Source: JBCDCY01 sp039180875
GTDB taxonomy: Bacteria; Pseudomonadota; Alphaproteobacteria; Rhodobacterales; Rhodobacteraceae
Direction: 5' to 3'
Assembly: GCA_039180875.1 (NCBI GenBank)
Contig: JBCDCY010000001.1
Location: 62,001 to 126,000 of the forward strand
DNA: 64,000 nucleotides
In this document: positions 24,691 through 33,380 of the stretch, piece by piece
Numbering within the stretch: position 1 is the first letter of the stretch
Layout of the letters: each line of letters opens with the position of its first letter
The notes under the pieces: generated by a model
Seen by the model: only the letters and a program-made list of their open reading frames with translations
Databases searched by the model: none
Told to the model about the DNA's origin: nothing
Position numbers and translations under genes: made by a program

Positions 24691-24839
24691 CGCCGGCAGC
24701 GCATTCTTTCGTCACAATTTGCTGTCAACCGGACCAGGTTTGGAGCGATCGACCACGGGGCGGCGTGAGAAACGACACATCGGCGCCCCGAGCGGCACAC
24801 TAGGGTGCGCGACGGCAGCGCGAGTTTGGGGAGCCGACG

Positions 24840-25733
24840 ATGCGACGCAAGGTGACGAAGGCAGTCTTTCCGGTGGCCGGGCTCGGCACGCGGTTCTTGC
24901 CGGCGACCAAGTCGATCCCCAAGGAAATTCTGTCGCTGGTCGACCGTCCGCTGATCCAATACGCCATCGACGAGGCCCGGGCCGCCGGGATCAAGGAATT
25001 CATCTTCGTCACCTCGCGCGGGAAGTCGGCGCTCGAGGACTTTTTTGACGGCGCGCCGGAGCTGGAGAAGACGCTTCGCCGCAAGGGCAACGACACCCTG
25101 CTGGCCGAGTTGCGGCGCACCGACATGGACAGCGGCGCTATCGCCTATGTCCGCCAGCGCGAGGCCATGGGCCTCGGCCACGCCGTCTGGTGCGCCCGGC
25201 GGCTGATCGCCAACGAACCGTTTGCCGTGATCCTGCCCGACGACGTGATCTCGGCCGAGAAACCCTGCCTGCAGCAGATGGTCGAGGCCTACGAGCAGAC
25301 CGGCGGCAACATGGTCGCCACCATGGAAGTGCCGGAGGAGAAGGTGAGCTCCTACGGCATCGTCGACGTGGCCGAAGACATGGGCGCCCTGGTCTCGGTC
25401 GGCGGCATGGTGGAAAAGCCGGCGGCGGAGAACGCGCCGTCGAACCTCGCCGTCATCGGGCGCTACATCCTGACGCCCAAAGTGCTCAACAACCTCAACC
25501 GCAAGGAGCGGGGGGCGGGCGACGAGATTCAGCTCACCGACGCCATCGCCGCGGAGATCGACGGGCCCGACGGCGTCTTCGGCTTCCGCTTCCGCGGTCA
25601 GCGCTTCGACTGCGGCTCGAAGGCGGGCTTCCTGCAGGCGACCGTCGCCTTCGCGCTCGCCCGCGAGGATCTGCGCGACGATTTCGCGGCCTATCTCCGC
25701 GACACGGTGAATATGCTGCAGGCGGCCGAATAG
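24840..25733 (+). CDS. galU: UTP-glucose-1-phosphate uridylyltransferase
   Basis: A 297-residue nucleotidyltransferase that makes UDP-glucose from UTP and glucose-1-phosphate. The N-terminal AVFPVAGLGTRFLPATKSI is the uridine-binding and catalytic signature. Further family blocks are QREAMGLGHAVWCAR, FAVILPDDVI, and the C-terminal FRFRGQRFDCGSKAGFLQA. The length is typical. The ATG at 24840 follows ggggagccg. galE follows after 26 bp with the same direction, so the two supply UDP-glucose and UDP-galactose for the adjacent glycosyltransferases. Confidence 0.95.
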   Translation: MRRKVTKAVFPVAGLGTRFLPATKSIPKEILSLVDRPLIQYAIDEARAAGIKEFIFVTSRGKSALEDFFDGAPELEKTLRRKGNDTLLAELRRTDMDSGAIAYVRQREAMGLGHAVWCARRLIANEPFAVILPDDVISAEKPCLQQMVEAYEQTGGNMVATMEVPEEKVSSYGIVDVAEDMGALVSVGGMVEKPAAENAPSNLAVIGRYILTPKVLNNLNRKERGAGDEIQLTDAIAAEIDGPDGVFGFRFRGQRFDCGSKAGFLQATVAFALAREDLRDDFAAYLRDTVNMLQAAE

Positions 25734-25759
25734 GCCGCGCGGCGGGGCGGGAGGCGGAC

Positions 25760-26743
25760 GTGGCCAACGTTCTGGTGACCGGCGGCGCCGGCTATATCGG
25801 CTCCCACGCCTGCAAGGCGCTGCGGGCCGCGGGACACCAGCCGATCGCCTACGACAACCTCTCCACCGGCTGGCGCGATGCCGTGAAGTTCGGCCCGTTC
25901 GAGGAGGGCGATCTGCTCGACCGCGCCCGGCTCGACGCAGTGCTGGCGGCCCATCGCCCAGCGGCGGTGATGCACTTCGCCGCCCTCTCCAATGTGGGCG
26001 AGTCGACCGCGCGGCCGGATCTTTACTGGCGGAACAACGCGATCGGCTCGATGACTTTGCTCGACGCCTGCGTGGCGGCGGGGATCGACAAGATCGTCTT
26101 CTCCTCGACCTGCGCGACCTATGGCGAGGCGGAGGACGGCCTGCTGAGCGAGCGCTCGCGCCAGCTGCCGCTCAACCCTTACGGCGCCTCGAAACTGGCG
26201 GTCGAGCACATGCTGCGCGACTACAGCGCGAGCTTCGATCTGCGCTCCGTCAGCTTTCGCTATTTTAACGTGGCCGGCGCCGATCAGGACCACGAGATCG
26301 GCGAGTTCCACCGGCCGGAGACCCATCTGATCCCGCTCGCCCTCGACGCGGCGAGCGGTCGGGGCTCCGGGTTCACCATCAACGGTGACGACTATCCGAC
26401 GCCGGACGGCACCTGCATCCGCGACTTCGTCCACGTCCTCGACCTGATCGAGGCGCATCTGAGTGGGCTGGACTGGCTGCTGCAGGGCGGCGGGTCGGAG
26501 GTATTCAACCTCGGCACCGGCAACGGCTTTTCGGTCCGCCAGGTGGTCTCCACCGTGGGGGAGGTCACGGGCGCTGCCGTGCCGATGACCATCGGTGCCC
26601 GGCGCCCCGGCGACGCGGTGAAATTGGTGAGCGGCGGCGACAGGGCGATGCGGATGCTCGGCTGGCGCCAAGACCGCTCCACCCTGCCCGCGATGATCGG
26701 CGATGCCTGGGCCTGGCACCAGGCGGACGGCTACCGCGCCTGA
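25760..26743 (+). CDS. galE: UDP-glucose 4-epimerase
   Basis: A 327-residue short-chain dehydrogenase-type epimerase interconverting UDP-glucose and UDP-galactose. It has the NAD-binding motif LVTGGAGYIGSHACKAL at residues 5-21, the catalytic serine in FSSTCATYGE, the YGASK motif with Tyr and Lys near 145-150, and SFRYFNVAGAD. It starts with GTG at 25760 behind gggaggcg. It lies between galU and a glycosyltransferase that starts 3 bp after its stop. Confidence 0.95.
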   Translation: MANVLVTGGAGYIGSHACKALRAAGHQPIAYDNLSTGWRDAVKFGPFEEGDLLDRARLDAVLAAHRPAAVMHFAALSNVGESTARPDLYWRNNAIGSMTLLDACVAAGIDKIVFSSTCATYGEAEDGLLSERSRQLPLNPYGASKLAVEHMLRDYSASFDLRSVSFRYFNVAGADQDHEIGEFHRPETHLIPLALDAASGRGSGFTINGDDYPTPDGTCIRDFVHVLDLIEAHLSGLDWLLQGGGSEVFNLGTGNGFSVRQVVSTVGEVTGAAVPMTIGARRPGDAVKLVSGGDRAMRMLGWRQDRSTLPAMIGDAWAWHQADGYRA

Positions 26744-26746
26744 GGC

Positions 26747-27961
26747 TTGGCGACGTCCCGGACCAGCCTCGCGCGCCCGATCTTGCTCGACTGCTCGCGC
26801 CTGGTGCTGCGCGGCCACCGCCCAGCACCCACAGGGATCGACCGGGTGGAACGGGCCTATCTGACAGAGCTTCTGCGGCGGGAGGTCGACCTGTGGGGCC
26901 TCGCCCGGATCCCCGGCGATGTGCTGCTCTTCGACCGAGGCGCGCTTCAGGCGATGGCGATCGACAAGGCCGATGCCGCTCTCGACATCCGCGGCCATCT
27001 GACCCCCTGGCGCGACGCCGATCGGCGGCGGGCCGAGGCGGCCGCGCGGCGGCGGGCGACCCACCGCGCACCGGCGCGGGAGCTGGCGCGGCTGCTGAGA
27101 ACCGCGCCGGCCAGCCCGATCTATCTCAACATCGGGCACACGAACCTGCGGGCGGAGACCATGGCGGCGCTCTCCGCCATCGGCGCGACGATCGTCGTGA
27201 TGATCCACGACACCATCCCGCTCGACCATCCAGATCTGGTCCGGGCAGGCACGGAGGCGGCGTTCCGCAGAAGGCTCGCAGCGGTGAGCGGGGCGGCGGA
27301 CCTGGTCCTCTACCCATCGGCCGCGACCGCCGGCGATGCCGAGCGCTGGTGCGCGACGCTTGGCCGGGTGCCGTCGGGCGCGGTGCTGCCCCTCGGCCTC
27401 GCGCCGCCGGAGCCGGTCGAGGCGCGGGTGAGCGATCCGCCCGCCTTCGTCACCCTCGGCACCATCGAGCCGCGGAAGAACCACGCCCTCCTCCTCGACA
27501 TCTGGGAGCGTCTGACGGAGACCAGGGGCGCCGACGCGATGCCCCATCTCCACGTCATCGGCGCCCGGGGCTGGGCCGCGCCCGCACTCTTGCGGCGGCT
27601 GGAGCATGGGGCAGCCACCGGCAAAACGGTGTTTCACCTCGGCCCCCTGCCGGATGCAGAGGTGCGCGCCCGGCTCGCTGGCAGCCTCGGCCTGCTCTTC
27701 CCCAGCCTGGCAGAGGGCTTCGGCCTGCCGATAGCAGAAGCCCTGCAGCTCGGCGTGCCGGTCCTGGCCAGCGATCTGCCCGCGCTCCGCGCCACCGGCG
27801 GCAGCCACGCGCGCTACCTGCCGCTCAACGACCCCGACGCCTGGACCGCGGCCATTCTGGCCCAGGCCCGGCCCGACGCGCCGCGGCCGGCAAAAATCCG
27901 GTTCCAAGATTGGGAAACACACGTTAACGAACTTCTGACACGATTGTCCGCCATGGTTTGA
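26747..27961 (+). CDS. Family 4-type glycosyltransferase (GT-B fold)
   Basis: A 404-residue GT-B transferase with the retaining-enzyme motif EGFGLPIAEALQLGVPVLASD near residues 325-345, and FVTLGTIEPRKNHALLLDIW at the start of the C-terminal Rossmann domain. The N-terminal TGIDRVERAYLTELL is shared with exopolysaccharide glycosyltransferases of this order. The only plausible start is TTG at 26747, 3 bp after galE, with weak ribosome binding; translation probably depends on galE. The next gene begins at or just after its stop. Confidence 0.85.
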   Translation: MATSRTSLARPILLDCSRLVLRGHRPAPTGIDRVERAYLTELLRREVDLWGLARIPGDVLLFDRGALQAMAIDKADAALDIRGHLTPWRDADRRRAEAAARRRATHRAPARELARLLRTAPASPIYLNIGHTNLRAETMAALSAIGATIVVMIHDTIPLDHPDLVRAGTEAAFRRRLAAVSGAADLVLYPSAATAGDAERWCATLGRVPSGAVLPLGLAPPEPVEARVSDPPAFVTLGTIEPRKNHALLLDIWERLTETRGADAMPHLHVIGARGWAAPALLRRLEHGAATGKTVFHLGPLPDAEVRARLAGSLGLLFPSLAEGFGLPIAEALQLGVPVLASDLPALRATGGSHARYLPLNDPDAWTAAILAQARPDAPRPAKIRFQDWETHVNELLTRLSAMV

Positions 27962-28011
27962 TTGCACGAGAGAACAACGGGCAGAGCAGGCCGGCAGGAC
28001 GACGGACAGGT

Positions 28012-29022
28012 ATGAGACCGCTCAAGAAAGTAGCGCTGCGGATGGAGCGGCGGCGCAGGCAGATCCGCGCGCGGCGCAAACGCGGAGAGCTGCGTTGTCT
28101 GGTCGACCGCACGGCCCGGATCGGCCGGGACGACATCATCCTGTTCTCGACGGTGCGGAACGAGTTCATCCGCCTCCCCTGGTTCTTGCACTACTACCGC
28201 CGCATGGGCGTCCGGCATTTCTGCTTCGTCGACAATGAGAGCGACGACGGCACCGCCGCCTACCTCGCCGATCAGCCCGACTGCTCGCTCTGGTCGACGG
28301 GCGCGAGCTACAAGCGCTCGAAGTTCGGCGTCGACTGGCTGAACGGCCTGCTCTCGCGCCATGGCCGCGACCATTGGGTGCTGGTCGTCGATGTGGACGA
28401 GTTCCTGGTCTATCCCTACTGCGATACCCGGCCGCTGCCGGCGCTGACCGATTGGCTCGACAGCTGCTCGCTCAAGACCTTCCCGGCGATGCTGCTTGAT
28501 CTCTATCCCGACGGCCCGATCGAGGAGGCGCATTACATCCAGGGCCAGGATCCGCTGACCGTCGCCCAATGGTTCGACGGCGGCAACTACACGATGCGCC
28601 GCGACCGGCGCTACGGCAATCTCTGGATCCAGGGCGGGCCGCGGATGCGGGCCTACTTCGCCGACCAGCCGCACCTCGCCCCGGCGCTCAACAAGATCCC
28701 GCTGGTGCGCTGGCGGGGCGGCTATGTCTACGTGAGCTCCACCCACAGCCTGCTGCCGCGGGGCCTCAACCAGGTCTATGACGAGTTCGGCGGCGAAAAG
28801 GCCTCGGGCTGCCTGCTGCACGCCAAGTTCCTGCACCTGATGCGGGACAAGGCGATCGAGGAGTTGGACCGCCGCCAGCACTATGCCGGCAGTCGGGAAT
28901 ACCGCGCCTATCGTCGCAAGCTTGGCGCCGGCACCCAGCTCAAGACCCCGTGGTCGGAGCGCTATCAGGGCTGGCGCCAGTTGGACGAGCTCGGCCTGAT
29001 GTCGCCTGGCGGCTGGCTTTGA
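28012..29022 (+). CDS. Glycosyltransferase family 2-like protein
   Basis: A 336-residue protein with a strongly basic N-terminus (about residues 1-30, RRRRQIRARRKRG) followed by a GT2-like domain of the Glyco_tranf_2_4 kind: ILFSTVRNEFIRLPWFLHYY, the FVDNESDDGTAAYLA block, and a metal-binding DVDEF in LVVDVDEFLVYP. Members often act in surface glycan synthesis. I use the ATG at 28012; a TTG at 27958 that overlaps the previous stop would add 18 residues. The next gene begins 8 bp downstream. Confidence 0.8.
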   Translation: MRPLKKVALRMERRRRQIRARRKRGELRCLVDRTARIGRDDIILFSTVRNEFIRLPWFLHYYRRMGVRHFCFVDNESDDGTAAYLADQPDCSLWSTGASYKRSKFGVDWLNGLLSRHGRDHWVLVVDVDEFLVYPYCDTRPLPALTDWLDSCSLKTFPAMLLDLYPDGPIEEAHYIQGQDPLTVAQWFDGGNYTMRRDRRYGNLWIQGGPRMRAYFADQPHLAPALNKIPLVRWRGGYVYVSSTHSLLPRGLNQVYDEFGGEKASGCLLHAKFLHLMRDKAIEELDRRQHYAGSREYRAYRRKLGAGTQLKTPWSERYQGWRQLDELGLMSPGGWL

Positions 29023-29029
29023 GGCGGGG

Positions 29030-30733
29030 ATGAGCGTCGGCATCTGCATCATGGCCCATGGGCGGCTGGAGCGGGCGGCGGAGCTTGCCCGCTCTCTCGT
29101 GGTGCAGGGTTGCCGGGTGGCGATCCACGTGGATGCGCGCACCTCCGACGACGCCTACGCCAAGATGCAGGCGACGCTCGCCGAGTTCGACGAGATCCTC
29201 TATGCCCCGCGGCGCGCCTGCGCCTGGGGCGGCTTCTCCCTGGTCGAGGCGAGCCAGGAGGCCGCCGCGGCGCTCCTCGCCCGCTACGACGATGTCAGCC
29301 ATGTCTGCCTGATCAGCGGCACCTGCCTGCCGCTCCGCCCGGTGCGGGAATTGCAGGCCTTTCTGATCGCGAATGCCGGCATCGACTTCATCGAGAGCTG
29401 GGATCTGGAGGATGACGACTGGGTAAAGGACGGCCTGTCGCTGGAGCGCTTCACCCTGCACTTCCCCTTCAACTGGCGCCGGCAACGCTGGCTGTTCGAC
29501 CGGTTCGTGACGCTGCAGCGCCGCCTCGGCGTTCGCCGCCGGATGCCGGAGGGATTGCGCCCCCATATCGGCTCCCAATGGTGGTGCCTCAGCCGCAAGA
29601 CGCTGCTGGCCATCCTGGAAGACCCGAAGCGCCCGATCTATGAGCGCTATTTCCGCACGACCTGGATCCCGGATGAGAGCTATTTCGCCACCCTCGCCCG
29701 CAAACATGCCGAGCGGATCGTGCCCCGCTCCCTCACCTTCGCGAAGTTCGATCCCCAGGGGCGGCCCCACGTCTTCTACGACGACCACCGGCCGTTGCTG
29801 GAGCAGTCGGACTGCTTCTTCGCCCGCAAGATCTGGCGCGGGGCCGACGGGCTCTACAACCGCTATCTCGATCCCGAGCGCCGCGATATCCGCGGCCTGC
29901 GCTTCGCCCCGCGGCGGCTGGAGGATACCTTCGCCCGGGCGCACGAGCGTCGCTCCAAGGGCCGGCCGGGCCTGGCGATGCAAAGCCGGTTCGCCTGCCG
30001 GGCCCATGCGCCGCAGCAGGAGACGGCCGCGCCCTACGCCGTCTTCTCCGGCTTCGACTTCGTCTTTCCCGACTTCAAGGCATGGCTCGCCGGTCATGGC
30101 GCGACCCGGGCCCACGGCCGGATCTTCGATCGCCGCGCGGTGGACTTCGCCGGCGACGTGCCGATGCTGGAGGGGGCCCTGCCCTCCGTCCCCGCGATCC
30201 GCGATTGGAATCCGGAGCAGTTCCTGACCAACCTGATCTGGAACGCCCAGGACACCCATCAGAGCTTCCTGCTGGCGGTCGCCGACAGCCCGCGCATGGC
30301 GGGCTTCGTGCGGCGCGATCCGAACGCGACGCTGCACATCGTGACCGGCGCCTGGCTGCTAGGTCTGATCCAACCGCTCGGGGAGGAGGACGCCGCCTTC
30401 GCCAAGCGAGTGAAGCGACTGGCGGAGCTTGAGGCGACCTATCTCGACGACCTGGCGGAGGAGGACAGCGCCGCAGTGGTCCATCGCACCACCCTCGGCG
30501 ACCTGCTTGCCGATCCCTACGCCGTGCTGAGCGAGATCCGCGCGCTTTACGGCGAGGCGGGGACGGCCCGGGGCGCGCCCATCGCGCTTCCGCCCTTTGC
30601 CGAGATGGCGGAGCTGCGCCCGACGCTGGCCCGCCTGGCGCGGCTTGGCCTGACGATCGAGACCATTGGAGCCTTGCCCGACCGCCTCGGCGCCCGGGAT
30701 GAGGCCGATGAGGCGGCCAGAAAACGGGCTTGA
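29030..30733 (+). CDS. Core-2/I-branching (GT14-like) glycosyltransferase with extra C-terminal domain
   Basis: A 567-residue protein. Residues 1-270 resemble the core-2/I-branching beta-1,6-N-acetylglucosaminyltransferase family: GICIMAHGR at the start, HVDAR near 37, HVCLISGTCLPLRPV near 91, GSQWWCLSR near 183, and TTWIPDESYFATL near 210. The remaining 290 residues form a second domain typical of Rhodobacterales homologues, for which I know no function. The ATG at 29030 follows gaggcgggg. Its stop overlaps the sulfotransferase start (TGATG). The position between glycosyltransferase and sulfotransferase genes fits branching of a glycan that is later sulfated. Confidence 0.8.
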   Translation: MSVGICIMAHGRLERAAELARSLVVQGCRVAIHVDARTSDDAYAKMQATLAEFDEILYAPRRACAWGGFSLVEASQEAAAALLARYDDVSHVCLISGTCLPLRPVRELQAFLIANAGIDFIESWDLEDDDWVKDGLSLERFTLHFPFNWRRQRWLFDRFVTLQRRLGVRRRMPEGLRPHIGSQWWCLSRKTLLAILEDPKRPIYERYFRTTWIPDESYFATLARKHAERIVPRSLTFAKFDPQGRPHVFYDDHRPLLEQSDCFFARKIWRGADGLYNRYLDPERRDIRGLRFAPRRLEDTFARAHERRSKGRPGLAMQSRFACRAHAPQQETAAPYAVFSGFDFVFPDFKAWLAGHGATRAHGRIFDRRAVDFAGDVPMLEGALPSVPAIRDWNPEQFLTNLIWNAQDTHQSFLLAVADSPRMAGFVRRDPNATLHIVTGAWLLGLIQPLGEEDAAFAKRVKRLAELEATYLDDLAEEDSAAVVHRTTLGDLLADPYAVLSEIRALYGEAGTARGAPIALPPFAEMAELRPTLARLARLGLTIETIGALPDRLGARDEADEAARKRA

Positions 30734-32241
30734 TGGCGCGCCGCATCAGATATTTCGCCATCCTCGCCTCGATGCGGACCGGATCGAACCTGCTGGAGCG
30801 CACGCTCAACCAGTTTCCGGACCTCGAGTGCCACGGGGAGCTCTTCAACCCCGCCTTCGTCGCCAAGGCCAACGCCACGGAATATCTGGGCGTGACCCGG
30901 GCCGCCCGCGATGCCGACCCTGAACGCCTGATCGAGCGCATCGTCAGCCACGATCCCGGCGTGACGCCGGGCTTTCGCATCTTTCGCGACCACGATCCGC
31001 GCATCCTGCGCCGGGTGCTGACCGACCCGGACTGCGCCCGCATCGTGCTCACCCGCAACCCGCTCGACAGCTTCGTCTCGCTGAAGATCGCGCGGGAGAC
31101 CGATCAATGGCTGATCGGCAACGAAAAGCGCCGAAAGCTCGCCCGCGTACCCTTCGATGCCGAGGAGTTCGAGCGCTATCAGGCGAAGATCGAAGCTTTC
31201 CACGGCCAGATCCGGCGGAGCATGGCGACCGCCGGCACCACGGCAATGGTGCTCGCCTACGACGATCTGAAGGATCTGGCGGTGCTGAACGGCGCCGCGG
31301 CCCATGTGGGCAGCAAGTCGCGGCTCGAGACGGTCGAAGAGCCGATCAAGAAGCAGAACCCGGGCACGCTTCGCGACAAGCTGTCGAACTTCGATGAGGT
31401 GGCACCGATCCTGCCCCGCTACGGAGGTGCGACGGTGCTGGGCGCGGCGCAGGAACCGGCGCGGGGCGCGGGCGTGCGCATGATGGTTGCCTGCCGGACC
31501 CGCCCGGTGCTGTTCGCCCAGATCCCGAGCGGGCCGGACATGGCGGTGCTGCGCTGGATGCACGGCCTCGACGGCGGCGATCCCGACGATGCGGGCTTTC
31601 CGGAGACTTTAGCGGGCGGCCAGGCGCTGCTCCCCAACATGAGCCGGCGGGAGCTGACGGACTGGCTCATCGCCCATCCCGATGCCGTTTACTTCACGGC
31701 CGTGCGCCACCCCCTTGCCCGCGCCTACGAGGCGTTCAACCGCCGTATCCTCTCCACCGGGGAGGAGGCGTTTCCCCATATCCGGGAGCTGCTGGCCCAG
31801 AGCCACGACATGACGCTCCCCTCGGCCGAGGCCATGGGTGACGGCAGCCGCGCAGCGCTCGAGGCGGCGGGGTTTGGACCGGCCGAGATGGCGGCGGCCT
31901 TCGGCAAGTTCCTGAGCTTCCTCGAGCTCAACCTGACCGAACGCACGGCGACCCGGATCGACGGTGCCTGGGCGAGCCAAAGTGCGATCGTCGAGGGTTA
32001 CGGCGCGATCCGCCCCCTCACCCTGATCGTGCGGGAGGAGCGGCTGCCCAAGGCCGGCACCTCGATCCGCGCCCTTCTTGATCTCACCCGGGTGCGCAAC
32101 GGCCCGCTCCGCGGCTGGCGCCCGACCTATCCCTTTCCGATCGAAGAGATCTACTCCGCAGAGCTCGAGGCGCTGGCCCGCCGGGCCTACGCAAGGGATT
32201 ACGGCAATTTCGGCTTCACCGACTGGCAACCCGGCGGCTAA
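30733..32241 (+). CDS. NodH-like sulfotransferase with a second sulfotransferase-like half
   Basis: A 502-residue protein. The N-terminal half is a PAPS-dependent sulfotransferase: the 5'-phosphosulfate loop AILASMRTGSNLLERTLNQ at residues 8-26, a 3'-phosphate-binding region in IVLTRNPLDSFVSLKIA near 104, and the conserved YDDL near 177. The C-terminal half (from about residue 250) contains another sulfotransferase-like stretch (IPSGPDMAVLRWM, then YFTAVRHPLARAYEAFNRRI) and ends in ARDYGNFGF. The start overlaps the stop of the previous gene. It probably sulfates the polysaccharide made by this locus; CysQ removes the PAP by-product. A 24-bp gap separates it from convergent trxB. Confidence 0.82.
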   Translation: MARRIRYFAILASMRTGSNLLERTLNQFPDLECHGELFNPAFVAKANATEYLGVTRAARDADPERLIERIVSHDPGVTPGFRIFRDHDPRILRRVLTDPDCARIVLTRNPLDSFVSLKIARETDQWLIGNEKRRKLARVPFDAEEFERYQAKIEAFHGQIRRSMATAGTTAMVLAYDDLKDLAVLNGAAAHVGSKSRLETVEEPIKKQNPGTLRDKLSNFDEVAPILPRYGGATVLGAAQEPARGAGVRMMVACRTRPVLFAQIPSGPDMAVLRWMHGLDGGDPDDAGFPETLAGGQALLPNMSRRELTDWLIAHPDAVYFTAVRHPLARAYEAFNRRILSTGEEAFPHIRELLAQSHDMTLPSAEAMGDGSRAALEAAGFGPAEMAAAFGKFLSFLELNLTERTATRIDGAWASQSAIVEGYGAIRPLTLIVREERLPKAGTSIRALLDLTRVRNGPLRGWRPTYPFPIEEIYSAELEALARRAYARDYGNFGFTDWQPGG

Positions 32242-32265
32242 GGCCGGCGCAGCGGACCGCGGCAG

Positions 32266-33240
32266 CTATTCCGCCGCGGCGGTCTGGGGATCGAGGGCTG
32301 CGTCCATCTCCGCCAGGAACCGCTCCGCCTCGAGCGCGGCCATGCAGCCCATCGCGGCACTGGTGACGGCCTGGCGATAGATATGGTCGGTCAGGTCCCC
32401 GGCGGCGAAGACCCCAGGGATCGAGGTCGCGGTGCTGTCGGGCGCGGTCACCACGTAGCCGCCGTGATGCGTCTCCAGCACGTCGGCGACCAGTTCGCTC
32501 GCCGGCGCATGGCCGATGGCAATGAAGGCGCCGTCGCAGGGCACCACCTGCTCCGCCCCCGTCTCGCGCTGGCGGACGCGGACGCCGGTGACGCCCTTGG
32601 GCTCCGCATCGCCCAGGATCTCCACCACCTCATGGGTCCAGAGCGGCTCGATCTTGGGGTTCTTGAACAGGCGATCCTGCAGGATCTTCTCGGCCCGCAG
32701 GCTGTCGCGCCTGTGGATCAGCGTGACCTTGGTGGCGAAGTTGGTGAGGAAGAGCGCCTCCTCCACCGCCGTGTTGCCGCCGCCCACCACCACGACCTCC
32801 TTGCCGCGAAAGAAGAAGCCGTCGCAGGTAGCGCAGGCCGAAACGCCGAAGCCCTTGAACGCATCCTCCGACGGCAGGCCGAGCCATTTGGCCCGGGCGC
32901 CGGTGGCAAGCACCAGGGCATCGGCGGTGTAGACCGTGCCGCTGTCGCCGAAGGCGCGGAACGGGCGGTGGCCGAGCTCCACCTTGTTGATGTGATCGGC
33001 GATCACCTCGGTGCCGACGGCGCGGGCATGGGCCTCCATCCGCTGCATCAAGTCGGGGCCCTGCACTTCGGTATCGCCGGGCCAGTTCTCGACCTCCGTC
33101 GTGATGGTAAGCTGGCCGCCCGGCTCGATACCCTGGACCAGCACGGGGTCGAGCATCGCCCGAGCGCCGTAGACAGCCGCGGTGTAGCCCGCGGGGCCGG
33201 AGCCGACGATCAGAAGACGGGTGTGGCGCGTCTCGGCCAT
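32266..33240 (-). CDS. trxB: Thioredoxin-disulfide reductase
   Basis: A 324-residue flavoenzyme that reduces thioredoxin with NADPH in the cytoplasm. It has the FAD-binding GSGPAG at 13-18, the redox-active CATC at 136-139, NADPH-binding GGGNTA at 153-158, HRRDSLRAEKI, and the C-terminal FAD motif GVFAAGDL. I use the ATG at 33240, preceded by ggaggtcctgtc; an upstream in-frame start would add 32 residues not found in the family. It is divergent from the acyl-CoA dehydrogenase gene. Confidence 0.95.
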   Translation of the reverse strand: MAETRHTRLLIVGSGPAGYTAAVYGARAMLDPVLVQGIEPGGQLTITTEVENWPGDTEVQGPDLMQRMEAHARAVGTEVIADHINKVELGHRPFRAFGDSGTVYTADALVLATGARAKWLGLPSEDAFKGFGVSACATCDGFFFRGKEVVVVGGGNTAVEEALFLTNFATKVTLIHRRDSLRAEKILQDRLFKNPKIEPLWTHEVVEILGDAEPKGVTGVRVRQRETGAEQVVPCDGAFIAIGHAPASELVADVLETHHGGYVVTAPDSTATSIPGVFAAGDLTDHIYRQAVTSAAMGCMAALEAERFLAEMDAALDPQTAAAE

Positions 33241-33380
33241 GACAGGACCTCCGGCGGCTGCTGTGGCGCCCAGATATAGGACGCCGCCCGGCGCGGGGGA
33301 AGAGAGGGCGGGGCGACGCATTGCATTGTCTCCCACGCTCGAATCGCCGAGCGTCGGGGGGCTTGGTGGAGGAGAGGATC

